Shown here piece by piece: positions 50,724-59,447 of a stretch of DNA of 64,000 bases. Under the pieces are notes generated by a model that made no database searches, was not told the DNA's origin, and worked only from the letters and a program-made list of their open reading frames with translations. The stretch covers positions 124,001-188,000 of the forward strand of contig CAVWQP010000002.1 of assembly GCA_963757125.1 (NCBI GenBank). The letters run 5' to 3'. The translations under genes and the position numbers were made by a program. This DNA is from CAVVSD01 sp963757125. GTDB taxonomy: Bacteria; Actinomycetota; Thermoleophilia; Solirubrobacterales; Solirubrobacteraceae. Numbering within the stretch: position 1 is the stretch's first letter; every line of letters begins with the position of its first letter.

Positions 50724-51992
50724 GTGCTGGACGAGCTCGCGACGGGACGGCTCACCGCCGTCGAGGCGGTCGATCGCGCGCTGGCGCAGATCGAGCGCGA
50801 CGACCTGGGCGCGTGGCTGACGCTCGATCCGGCCCACGCGCGGCGCCGGGCCCATGAGATCGACGCCCTCCGCGGCAGCGGCGAACGCGGCGCCCTGCTG
50901 GGTGCGCCGGTGGCGGTGAAGGACATCATCGACGCCGCCGGCTTCCCGACGACGGGCGGCGGCGACGGCTGGGTGCGGATGCCGGAGACCGACGCCACGG
51001 TCGTAGCGCGGGTGCGCGCCGCGGGCGGCGTCGTGCTGGGCAAGACGGCGACGAACGAGTTCGCGTTCGGCATCGACGGCACGAACCCGCACCACCCGCC
51101 GTGCCGCCATCCGCGCGACCCGGCGCGGCTGCCGGGCGGATCGTCCTCGGGCTCGACGGTCGCGGTCGCCACGGGGCAGGCCGCGGTCGGGCTCGGCTCG
51201 GACACGAGCGGCTCGCTACGGGTGCCCGCGGCGCTGTGCGGCGTGCTCGCCCTGCGCCCGACGCCGGGGCGCGTGCCGCGCGACGGCGTCCTGCCGCTCG
51301 CGCCGATCTACGACGTCGTGGGTCCGATCGCCGCGACGCACGCCGACCTCGCGCGGGTCTTCGCCGTGCTCGCGGGCGCGCCACCCGTCGCACCGGCTCC
51401 TGCGCTGCCCGCTCGCGGCGGCACCGTCGAGGCGCTGCTCGGCCCGGACATCTGCCATCCCGACGTCGCCGCGGTGCTGCGTGCGGCGATCGCGCGGCTC
51501 GGCCTGGAGGTCGAGCCGGTGGACGTCGACATCGCCGACGCGCCGACGGTCCACAACGACATCCAGGTGCCCGAGGGCGACCGCTCGCTCACCGAACTGG
51601 GCGTCGACCGCTCCCGGCTGTCGGACATCGTGCGGGAGCGGGCCGCATCGGCGCAGGAGATCGGACCCGAGGCCCGGGCGCACGCGATGGTGCGGCGCGG
51701 CGAGATCGCCGGGGAGCTCGCGTTCGCGCTCGCACAGCACGACGTGCTGCTCGCGCCTGCGTCGCCCGTCGTCGCGCCGCTGCGCGACAGCCCGACGGTC
51801 GACCTCGGGGGCGGCAGGACGAAGGGCGTCCGTCAGGCGCTGCTGTCCTGCGCGGTCCCGTTCGCCCAGGGTCCGTTCCCGGCGATCAGCGTGCCCGCGG
51901 GGGAGGTCGACGGCCTGCCCGTGGGACTCCAGATCGTCGGGCCGCCAGGGTCCGACGAGATGCTCATCGCCCTCGCCGGGCGTCTCGCCTAG
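50724..51992 (+). CDS. Amidase signature family protein
   Basis: 422 residues. The Ser-cisSer-Lys triad is visible: Lys66 in V-A-V-K-D-I-I-D, serines 140-142 in G-G-S-S-S-G-S and Ser164 in D-T-S-G-S-L-R. It hydrolyses an amide bond; GatA, urea-amidolyase-type and aryl-acylamidases share this pattern, and without gatB/gatC next door a catabolic amidase is more likely. A strong hairpin terminator follows 11 bp after the stop. Confidence 0.9.
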   Translation: MLDELATGRLTAVEAVDRALAQIERDDLGAWLTLDPAHARRRAHEIDALRGSGERGALLGAPVAVKDIIDAAGFPTTGGGDGWVRMPETDATVVARVRAAGGVVLGKTATNEFAFGIDGTNPHHPPCRHPRDPARLPGGSSSGSTVAVATGQAAVGLGSDTSGSLRVPAALCGVLALRPTPGRVPRDGVLPLAPIYDVVGPIAATHADLARVFAVLAGAPPVAPAPALPARGGTVEALLGPDICHPDVAAVLRAAIARLGLEVEPVDVDIADAPTVHNDIQVPEGDRSLTELGVDRSRLSDIVRERAASAQEIGPEARAHAMVRRGEIAGELAFALAQHDVLLAPASPVVAPLRDSPTVDLGGGRTKGVRQALLSCAVPFAQGPFPAISVPAGEVDGLPVGLQIVGPPGSDEMLIALAGRLA

Positions 51993-52003
51993 GGGCTGAA
52001 ACG

Positions 52004-52032
52004 ACGACGGACCCGCTGAGCGGGCCCGTCGT
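52004..52032 (+). terminator. Strong hairpin after the amidase gene
   Basis: Arms of 13 nt (ACGACGGACCCGC / GCGGGCCCGTCGT, one mismatch) around a TGA loop. It lacks a T-run, as is usual for terminators in very GC-rich genomes. Confidence 0.65.
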
Positions 52033-52158
52033 CTGCTTCTGGGAGGAGGTGCGTTGCGAGGTACGTCGCACACGCAATGATCAACGCGTTCCTCAAGACG
52101 TCCTAAAGATGGTCTTCATATGGGCTCAACAATTGCGAAGCACTCACAAATCGATTGA

Positions 52159-52186
52159 TTGACGCCCCAGTCAACCCTCATATAGT
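52159..52186 (+). promoter_or_regulatory. Thiolase promoter with overlapping inverted-repeat operator
   Basis: -35 TTGACG (52159-52164), 16-bp spacer, -10 TATAGT (52181-52186). The inverted repeat TTGAC-N6-GTCAA (52159-52174) covers the -35 box, a placement suited to repression, for instance by a TetR-type fatty-acid regulator. The surrounding 52065-52190 is the most AT-rich stretch noticed in the window. Confidence 0.6.
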
Positions 52187-52222
52187 CGAGACGCAGCGAG
52201 TCCGAGAGGAGTCTGAACGCTC

Positions 52223-53392
52223 ATGCCGCAGTCGGGTCGAGAGGTCGTCATCGTCGAGGCGGTGCGCACGCCCATCGGGCGAGGGCACCCCGAGAAGGGG
52301 TACTACAAGGACGTCCACGCGAACGCGCTGCTCGCGAAGGCCTACAGCGAGGTCATCGAGCGCGCGGGCATCGACCCCTCCGAGGTCGAGGACGTCGTCG
52401 CGGGCTGCGTCCAGCAGTTCGGCGAGCAGGGCTTCAACATCGCGCGCAACGCGTGGCTGCAGGCGGGTCTGCCGGTGGAGACGCCGGCGACGACCGTCGA
52501 CCGCCAGTGCGGCTCGGCGCAGCAGGCCGTGAACTTCGCAGCGGCGCTCGTCGCCTCCGGCGTCCACGACGTCGTGATCGGCGCGGGCGTCGAGCACATG
52601 GGGCACGTGCCGATGGGCATCGGACTGAAGTGGGCCGACGAGGTCGGGCACCCGTACCCGCCCGAGCTCATGGAGCGCTTCGACCTCGTGCCGCAGGGCC
52701 TGAGCGCGGAGCTCATCGCCGACCGCTGGGAGATCCCGCGGTCCGAGCTCGACGAGCTGGGCCTGCGGTCGCAGCGCCTCGCGGCGCGGGCGACCGAGGA
52801 GGGCCGCTTCGAGCGCGAGATGATCCCGTTCGCGGTCAACGGCGACACGTACGTGACCGACCAGGGCATCCGCCCGGACACGACGCTGGAGAAGCTCGCG
52901 GCGCTCAAGCCGGCCTTCAAGGAGGACGGCAAGGTCACGGCCGGCAACTCGTCGCAGATCTCCGACGGCGCGGCCGCGGTTCTCCTGATGACGCGCGAGA
53001 AGGCCGACGCGCTCGGGCTCAAGCCGCGTGCCCGGATCGTCGACCAGACGACCGTCGGCGTCGACCCGGTGATCATGCTGACCGGCCCGATCCCGGCGAC
53101 GCGCAAGCTCCTCGAGCGCAACGCGATGACGATGTCGGACATCGACCTCTTCGAGGTCAACGAGGCGTTCGCGCCCGTCCTCGCGGCGTGGCAGCGCGAG
53201 CTCCAGCCGGACATGGACCGCGTGAACGTCAACGGCGGAGCGATGGCCCTCGGCCACGCCCTCGGCTCGACGGGAGCGCGCCTCATCACGACGCTCCTGC
53301 ACGAGATGGAGCGCTCGGACAAGGAGCGCGGCCTCGTGACGATGTGCTGCGGCGGCGGGCTGGGGACCGGGACCCTGATCGAGCGGGTGTAG
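52223..53392 (+). CDS. Acetyl-CoA acetyltransferase (thiolase family)
   Basis: 389 residues. Active-site Cys96 lies in D-R-Q-C-G-S-A-Q-Q-A, with N-E-A-F-A-P near 311, His345 in G-G-A-M-A-L-G-H-A-L-G-S-T-G and Cys376 in C-C-G-G-G-L-G-T-G, so all catalytic residues are present. The Gln pair after Cys-Gly-Ser-Ala resembles steroid/long-chain (FadA5-like) thiolases rather than biosynthetic PhaA. It cleaves 3-ketoacyl-CoA or condenses acetyl-CoA. It has a conventional promoter and an upstream GAGGAG leader. Confidence 0.93.
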   Translation: MPQSGREVVIVEAVRTPIGRGHPEKGYYKDVHANALLAKAYSEVIERAGIDPSEVEDVVAGCVQQFGEQGFNIARNAWLQAGLPVETPATTVDRQCGSAQQAVNFAAALVASGVHDVVIGAGVEHMGHVPMGIGLKWADEVGHPYPPELMERFDLVPQGLSAELIADRWEIPRSELDELGLRSQRLAARATEEGRFEREMIPFAVNGDTYVTDQGIRPDTTLEKLAALKPAFKEDGKVTAGNSSQISDGAAAVLLMTREKADALGLKPRARIVDQTTVGVDPVIMLTGPIPATRKLLERNAMTMSDIDLFEVNEAFAPVLAAWQRELQPDMDRVNVNGGAMALGHALGSTGARLITTLLHEMERSDKERGLVTMCCGGGLGTGTLIERV

Positions 53393-53404
53393 GGCGCGTG
53401 CCGG

Positions 53405-53875
53405 TCAGACCGGCTCGGCCCGGCTCATCGCCGGGCCGGTCACGGTCCGCGCCCCCAGCACGCTCCCGTCGGCCACAGACGCCCCCGCGAGCACCACCGC
53501 CCCCGGGCCGACCAACACGCCATCGCCGATCACGACCGGCGCCGCCGCCAGCCCCTGCAGCCGCACGGGCACCTCGACCTCGCCGATCTCGGGCTCCGCG
53601 TCCATCACCGCCGCCTGCGCGCCCAGCACGCACCGCGAGCCGATCGTCACGCCCGCGTGCGCGACCACCCGGCAGTCGTCGTCCAGCCGGGTCCCGGGCC
53701 CGATCCGCACCGAGCCGCCGCGCACGAGCACGCGCGACCCCGCTCCGAGCACGCATCCGTCGCCGACCCACAGCCGTGCACCGCGCGCGACCTCGACGCG
53801 CACGCCGCGACCGACCCGGACCGTCCCCTCGAAGGTGACGCCCGGCCGCCGGGCGAGCAGCGCGGCCCGCAGCAC
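53405..53875 (-). CDS. Left-handed beta-helix (hexapeptide repeat) acyltransferase-like protein
   Basis: 156 residues built almost entirely of hexapeptide repeats (such as V-R-I-G-P-G-T-R-L, V-T-I-G-S-R-C-V-L-G, V-V-I-G-D-G-V-L-V-G) forming about seven coils. The catalytic His of LpxA/MaeB-type enzymes may be in V-V-A-H-A-G near 72. It probably transfers an acyl or acetyl group; substrate unknown. GTG start 4 bp after the stop of the LLM flavin enzyme gene, so they likely share a transcript. Confidence 0.8.
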   Translation of the reverse strand: MLRAALLARRPGVTFEGTVRVGRGVRVEVARGARLWVGDGCVLGAGSRVLVRGGSVRIGPGTRLDDDCRVVAHAGVTIGSRCVLGAQAAVMDAEPEIGEVEVPVRLQGLAAAPVVIGDGVLVGPGAVVLAGASVADGSVLGARTVTGPAMSRAEPV

Positions 53876-53879
53876 GGCG

Positions 53880-54929
53880 TCAGGCCGCCGCGCGCGCCCC
53901 GGAGCTCGCGCCGCGCAGGCCGAAGGCCTCGGCGAGCAGCTCGTACGAGCGGCGCCGGGCCTCGTGGTCGTGGGTGATCGTCACCACGACCACCTCCTCG
54001 GCGCCGTACTCGCGCGCGACCTCCACGAGCTGGTCGCGGACGCTCTCCCCGGTGCCGAGGATCGCCCGTCGCTCGGGCGGCTGCCGGCCGTGGCGCTCCT
54101 CCTCGGCCAGGAACCGCTGCGCCTTGTCGACCGGCGGCACCCGGATGAGCTGGCCCCGGCGCAGCAGCGTGAACGTCATCCGCGCGCTCGTCGCCAGCCG
54201 CTCGGCCTCCTCCTGGGAGTCGGCCGCGATCGCCCATGCCGCGACCGCAAGCTTCGGCGTGTCGATGCGGTGCGACGGCTCGAAGCTCGTCCGGTACAGC
54301 TCCGCGTGCGACGCGCCGCGCGGGTTGATGAAGTCGGCGAACGCGTACGGCAGGCCCTGCTCCGCCGCCCAGATCGCGCTCTGCATCGACGAGCCCAGCA
54401 GCCACGGCACCGGCGCCTCGGGCAGGCCGGGCAGCTGCGTGAGCCGGTAGAAGGGATGGTCGGACGGCATGCGGTCCTCGAGCAGCGCGAGGAGCTCGGC
54501 GAGCTGCTCGGGGAAGTCGTCGGGCGCGGCCTGCCGGCGGTCGCGCTGCAGCGCGAACGTCGTCATCGCATCGGTGCCGGCGGCGCGGCCGATGCCGAGG
54601 TCGATCCGGCCCGGGAACAGCCCGGCCAGGATCGAGAAGTTCTCGGCGACCTTCAGCGGGCTGTAGTGGGGGAGCATGACCCCGCCGCTGCCCACCCGCA
54701 GGTTCGTCGTGGCGGCCGCGATCGGCCCGATGAGCACCTCGGGTGACGGGCCGGCGACCATGCCGCCGCCGTGGTGCTCGGCGACCCAGTAGCGGTGGTA
54801 GCCGAGGCCGTCGGCGAGGCGTGCGAGGTCGATGGTGTTCTGCAGCGCCTGGCTGCCGGTCGACCCCTCCGAGACCGGCGACTGGTCGAGGACGCTGACG
54901 CGAAGTCCGGAGCTCGTGGGGATGCCCAT
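53880..54929 (-). CDS. LLM-class flavin-dependent oxidoreductase
   Basis: 349 residues of the luciferase-like monooxygenase family. It starts S-V-L-D-Q-S-P-V, then R-Y-W-V-A-E-H-H-G near 45 and G-G-V-M-L-P-H-Y-S-P-L-K-V-A-E near 82, the pattern of the MsnO8/YhbW-type alkanal-monooxygenase-like group. It uses reduced FMN and O2 or F420, but the sequence does not say which. A TACCCT box sits 6 nt before the ATG. Confidence 0.9.
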   Translation of the reverse strand: MGIPTSSGLRVSVLDQSPVSEGSTGSQALQNTIDLARLADGLGYHRYWVAEHHGGGMVAGPSPEVLIGPIAAATTNLRVGSGGVMLPHYSPLKVAENFSILAGLFPGRIDLGIGRAAGTDAMTTFALQRDRRQAAPDDFPEQLAELLALLEDRMPSDHPFYRLTQLPGLPEAPVPWLLGSSMQSAIWAAEQGLPYAFADFINPRGASHAELYRTSFEPSHRIDTPKLAVAAWAIAADSQEEAERLATSARMTFTLLRRGQLIRVPPVDKAQRFLAEEERHGRQPPERRAILGTGESVRDQLVEVAREYGAEEVVVVTITHDHEARRRSYELLAEAFGLRGASSGARAAA

Positions 54930-54935
54930 CGCTCC

Positions 54936-54941
54936 AGGGTA
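54936..54941 (-). promoter_or_regulatory. -10 box TACCCT, leaderless geometry
   Basis: On the minus strand TACCCT ends 6 nt before the ATG of the LLM enzyme gene. It lies in the 21-bp gap to the end of the GGDEF-EAL gene. Confidence 0.5.
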
Positions 54942-54950
54942 CGACTGCCG

Positions 54951-57759
54951 CTACGCCACCTCGTGGAGGTGCCGGCCGCCGCGCCAGATCACCGGCGGAT
55001 GGCGGTGCATGTACGCGGTCGCGTCGTCGACGGGCATGGGCCGGGCGATGTGGTAACCCTGCACCCGGTCGCAGCCCAGGCCCTGCAGGAAGTGCATCTG
55101 CTCGGCGGTCTCGACGCCCTCGGCGACGGCGCTCATCCCGAGCGCCGAGGCCAGCGAGAGCACCGCGGTGATGATCGCGGCGGCCTCGTGCTCCTGCGGC
55201 ACGCCGCGCAGGAAGTCGCGGTCGATCTTGAGGATGTCGACCCGCAGGGCGCGCAGCCGTGCCAGCGAGGAGTGGTCGGCGCCGAAGTCGTCGATCGCGA
55301 CCCGCACACCGATCTCCTTGAGCTCGCGCAGGACCTCGTCGGTCCGCTCGGGCTCGCGCATCGCGGCACGCTCGGTGATCTCCACCACGAGGTGCGACGG
55401 GTCGACGCCGTGACGTGTGATGGATGCCGCCAGCTCCTGCGAGAAGTCCGGCCGGCGCAGCTCGCGCGGCGCGACGTTGAAGCCGATCGTCGGGCGCAGG
55501 CCCTCGTCCGCCCAGGTGCGCCACTGGCGGCAGACCTCGTCGACGACCCAGCGGCCGATGTCGTCGATGAGCCCGGACGCCTCGGCAGCGGGGATGAAGT
55601 CGTCGGGTGAGACGAGGCCGCGCTCCGGGTCGTTCCAGCGGATGAGCGCCTCCATGCCGGAGACGCGCCCGGCCTGGATGTCGTGGATCGGCTGGTAGTG
55701 GAGCGAGAACTCGCCGTTGGTCAGCGCGCTGCGGATGCGGGCGGTGAGCGTCAGCCGTGCGCGGACGTGCTCGTCGTCCTCGGCGACGTGCCAGACGAAC
55801 GGCAGGTCGTCGAGCTTCGCCTGGCCGAGCGCGATGTCGGCGTGGCGCAGCAGGTCGCGCGAGTCCGCCACGCCCAGCGCGCCGCCCGTGGCGGCGGTCA
55901 CCACGAACTCCGAGCCGGCGACGGCGATCGGCTCGTGGACGGCGGCGAGCGCGGCGTGTGCGGCGCGCTCCGCGTCCCGACGCAGCGACCTTCCGTCGCG
56001 CGCGCCGAGCAGGAGCGCGAACTCGTCGGCGCCGACGCGGGCCATGAACGCCTCGTGCCCGTCGGCGACCGCCCGCAGCCGGCGGGCGAGCTCGCGGAGC
56101 ACCTCGTCCCCGGCCTCGTGGCCGAGCGAGTCGTTGACGGTCTTGAACCCGACGACGTCCACGACGACGACGGCGAGCTCCCCGTCGCGGTCGCCGATCT
56201 CGAGCTCGAGCAGGGACCGGTTCGGCGTGCCCGTGAGCACGTCGTGATGCGCGAGGTAGCGGAGGTGGGCCTCGTTGCGGCGCCTGGCGGTCGCGTCGAG
56301 CGCGACGCTCACGACGCCCTGGACCGTGCCGTCGTCGTCCACGACCGGGTTCCACGAGACGTCGAGGGTCGTGTCGCCGTGGATGACGGTCGCCGACGTC
56401 GTCTCGCCGCGCAGAGCGTCCTCGACGGCCAGGAGCCCGTCCCCGGGGGGCGTGATCTCGTAGGCGTGACGGCCGACGATGTCCTCCGATTGCACGCCGA
56501 TGAGCTCGAGGCCGCGGCCCTCGACGAAGGTGACGTTGCCGTCGGCGTCGAGCGCGGTGAGGATCATCGGCGCGACGGCGATGATGCTCTTGAGCTGGCG
56601 CTGGGCCGTCTCGAGCGCCTCCTGCGTCTGGCGCATCGCCGTGAGGTCGATCACGACGCCCTGGCCGTACACGGGACGCCCCTCGCGGTCGCGGACGATC
56701 GACTCGCGGTCCCACACCCAGCGGATGGTGCCGTCGCGGTGGACCATGCGGTACTCGGCCTCGAACCCGCGCTCGGCGTCGTAATCCTCGTCGATCTGCT
56801 TCGCGACCCGCTCGCGGTCCTCCGGATGGATCGGCGTCGAGCCAGTTCTGGGCGGACCCCAGGAAGTGCTCGGCGGGCAGGCCGGTGAGCTGCTCGATCT
56901 GCGGGCTGACGTAGTCGTAGTCGCCGGCCTCGTCGTAGGCGCAGCTCCAGGTCGTCGCGGGGACGTGCTCGACGAGCGCGCGGAACCGGCGCTCGGCGAC
57001 CTCCATGCGCTCCTCGGCGGCGCGCAGGTCCGTCAGGTCCCGCACGCACGCCATGTACGTGTCCGCGCCGAGCGGCGTCAGCGAGATCTCGACCGGCACG
57101 CGGTGACCGTCGCGATGCATCGACACGGCCTCGACGCGCTGGGTCAGCGCCTTGTCCCCGCGGACGACTGCGGCGAGGCCCGTCCGGTACTCGTCGGCGA
57201 GGTCCTCGGGGGCCATGAGGTCGATCAGAGAGCGCCCGACCGCCGTGGCGGAGTCCCAGCCGAACGTGCGCTCCGCGCTCGGGCTCCAGCTCAGGATGCG
57301 CCCCTCGGGGTCGATCTGGATGAGGCAGTCGGTGGCGACGTCGAGGACCGCGGCGCCGATGCGCTGCTCGCGCCTGGCGGCGGCCGCCGCCTCGCTCAGC
57401 TCGAGCTCGGCGACGACGGAGGCGGCGACGTCCTCGAGCACGCCGATGTCCGTGGGCGTCCAGTCCCGGTCGCGGTCCATGACGCAGAGCGTCCCGATGA
57501 CGCTCCCGTCGGCGCGGCGGATCGGGACGCCGGCGTAGGCGCTGCCGACGACGACGACCTCACGGGTCGCGACGATCCGGTGGCACTCCTCGGTCGGCCC
57601 GCCGCCGGGCGGCAGCTCGTGGCCGCCCGCGACGCCGAGCACGCCGTCGCGCAGCAGCGTGACCCCGCCGGCGCGCGCGCCGAGAGCGCTCGCGGCGAGA
57701 CGCGCGAGGCGTTCGAAGGCGGCGGGACATCCGTGGGCGGTGCTGGGCGGGGACTGCAC
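54951..57759 (-). pseudogene. GAF-PAS-PAS-PAS-GGDEF-EAL signalling protein (one +1 frameshift)
   Basis: About 935 residues after correction. Order: GAF (1-120), PAS with R-I-L-S-W-S-P-S-A-E-R-T-F-G (140-250), PAS (260-380), PAS (390-500), degenerate GGDEF reading G-A-D-E-F and lacking the usual D-x-D-G-F, then EAL with M-E-A-L-I-R-W, E-I-T-E, D-D-F-G-A-D-H-S-S-L, K-I-D and A-E-G-V-E-T. The EAL metal and catalytic residues look complete, so c-di-GMP hydrolysis is likely, while the cyclase half looks inactive. The frame breaks at 56832 in the second PAS; skipping one G restores A-I-H-P-E-D-R. Confidence 0.82.
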
Positions 57760-57811
57760 GTCCCTCCGGTAGTCGGACCCACCCTCGCGCCGCTTGAGCC
57801 GCCTCCTGCGC

Positions 57812-58465
57812 CTATGGCCGCTCGGTCAGCCCCCTGACACGTTCCCGGATCGCCGCGCGGACGTACGTCGGCGCGTGGCGCAGCCGCGTCCGCCGGCCGC
57901 TCGGCGCGTCGGCGAGTTCCGAGGGCCTCACGACCGCGCCGAGCGCCCTGGCCGCGCGGTCGGCGATGGCGAGCTGGCCGACCGCCGTCGGATGCACGAC
58001 GTCGGGCCACAGCTCGACCCATCCGGAGAGGTCGTCGAGCCGGCAGACCGAGGCGCCGGTCGACGCGGCCACGCGCTCGACCGCCGCGTTGGCCGCCGCC
58101 GGCTTCGGCGCCGCCGGAGGTCGGCCGAGGTCGAGCGGCAGCGTGCAGAGCAGCAGCCGCTCGCTGCGCTCGCGCAGGCCGGCCGCGATCGCCAGCAGGT
58201 CGCGTTCGTAGGCGGCGGGGTCGAACGCGGGGCCGCGGACGTCGTTGACGCCCGCGTACAGGCACGCGAGGTCGTGGCCCGGCCGCACGCGCGGCAGCTG
58301 ATCGCGCAGCACCTCTCCCACGAGGGCGCCGTTGCGGGCGTAGCACGTGTACGGGAGGTCGAGCGCGCGGGCGAGCCACTGGGCCCACGACAGCGCCGTC
58401 ACGCCGAGGACGCTGCCGCCCTCGCCGAGCGTGATCGAGTCGCCCAGCGCGACGAGCCCTCTCAC
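57812..58465 (-). CDS. SGNH/GDSL hydrolase
   Basis: 217 residues. Block I is A-L-G-D-S-I-T-L-G with the nucleophilic Ser, block II has a Gly in A-R-N-G-A-L, block III Y-A-G-V-N-D-V, and block V D-V-V-H-P-T with catalytic Asp and His. It is an esterase, lipase or acyl hydrolase with no export signal. The GTG start was chosen because GGAAGG lies 7 nt upstream and the domain begins at once; an in-frame ATG at 58510 would add 15 polar residues. Confidence 0.88.
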   Translation of the reverse strand: MRGLVALGDSITLGEGGSVLGVTALSWAQWLARALDLPYTCYARNGALVGEVLRDQLPRVRPGHDLACLYAGVNDVRGPAFDPAAYERDLLAIAAGLRERSERLLLCTLPLDLGRPPAAPKPAAANAAVERVAASTGASVCRLDDLSGWVELWPDVVHPTAVGQLAIADRAARALGAVVRPSELADAPSGRRTRLRHAPTYVRAAIRERVRGLTERP

Positions 58466-58538
58466 GACGGGACCTTCCGCCGCCCGGGGATGTGTCGCCC
58501 TGCGACACATCCCGAAGCGAAGACGAAGTCTTCGCCGG

Positions 58539-59447
58539 TCACGGCCTGCGGGCGGTCAGCATGAGGTTGTAGAAGATCCCCGCCGGCAGCCGGGGCTCGA
58601 GGAGCACCCGGTCGACGGTCTGCAGCGCGAGGTAGCCGCGGAACGCGTACTGGCGCCACAGCCACGGGACGTCGTCGTACTCCGCCGTCGCCTCGACGGT
58701 CCGGTTGAACCAGCCGAACCAGTTCGCGACGAGCTCCTCGCCCTGGACGCGCACGTCCGTCAGCCCGCCGGCGACCGCTGCCGCCCGCAGGTCCTCGGGG
58801 ACGAACGCATGGACGTCGACGAACGGCTCGAGCGACTCCCCGTCACCCGGGTCGCCGTCGTGGGGGGCCGCCGCCCGGGCGCGCATGACCCGGCGCCAGA
58901 CCGGCGCGGCGCTCAGACCCGCCCGCTTGGGGATCGCGGCGAGCCGGTCGCCGCGCTCGGACGGCTCGCCGGCGAACAGGACGAGCCCGCCGGGCCGCAG
59001 GACGCGGCGCATCTCGGCGAACGCCCGCGGGAGATCGGGGATGTGGTGCAGGATCGCGTGCCCGAGTACGAGATCGAACGACCCGTCCTCGAACGGCAGC
59101 TCCTCCGCCGGGCACGCCGCCGTCTCGACCTCGAGGCCCATGCGGGCGGCGTTGGTCTGCAGCACGTCGACCATGCCCTGGGAGATGTCGGTGGCGACGG
59201 CGCTGCGAACGACCCCTGCGGCGAGCAGGTGCAGGGTGAAGTAGCCGGTGCCCGCGCCGATCTCCAGCGACCGCTCGAACCGGGCGGGTGGGCCGAGATC
59301 CGGCCCGAGCAGCTTGTGGACCTTGCCCAGCACCTGTGCGCGCCCGACCTCGCCGTAGTCGACGCCCCACTTGCCGTCGTAGCTCGCGGCCGCGGCGTCG
59401 TGGTAGCGGACGTTGACGTCGTGGATCTCCTCGGTCTCGCGGCTCAC
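58539..59447 (-). CDS. SAM-dependent methyltransferase (UbiE/type 11)
   Basis: 302 residues. N-terminal helices (D-V-N-V-R-Y-H-D-A-A-A-A-S-Y) lead to motif I L-E-I-G-A-G-T-G-Y-F-T, post-I V-A-T-D-I-S-Q-G-M, motif II F-D-L-V-L-G-H-A-I-L-H-H-I-P-D and motif III L-R-P-G-G-L-V-L-F-A-G. The C-terminal part (W-L-W-R-Q-Y-A-F-R-G-Y) is an extra helical cap. Substrate unknown. GTG start with 4-bp overlap to malQ, so it is probably co-transcribed. Confidence 0.88.
   Translation of the reverse strand: MSRETEEIHDVNVRYHDAAAASYDGKWGVDYGEVGRAQVLGKVHKLLGPDLGPPARFERSLEIGAGTGYFTLHLLAAGVVRSAVATDISQGMVDVLQTNAARMGLEVETAACPAEELPFEDGSFDLVLGHAILHHIPDLPRAFAEMRRVLRPGGLVLFAGEPSERGDRLAAIPKRAGLSAAPVWRRVMRARAAAPHDGDPGDGESLEPFVDVHAFVPEDLRAAAVAGGLTDVRVQGEELVANWFGWFNRTVEATAEYDDVPWLWRQYAFRGYLALQTVDRVLLEPRLPAGIFYNLMLTARRP

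Noticed and set aside
53647..54950. Continuation of the GGDEF-EAL opening frame beyond its frame break into a single 1370-codon reading
   Set aside because: After 56832 that frame loses all domain similarity, while the next frame carries conserved PAS, GGDEF and EAL sequence. The continuation also runs opposite or across the LLM and hexapeptide genes.
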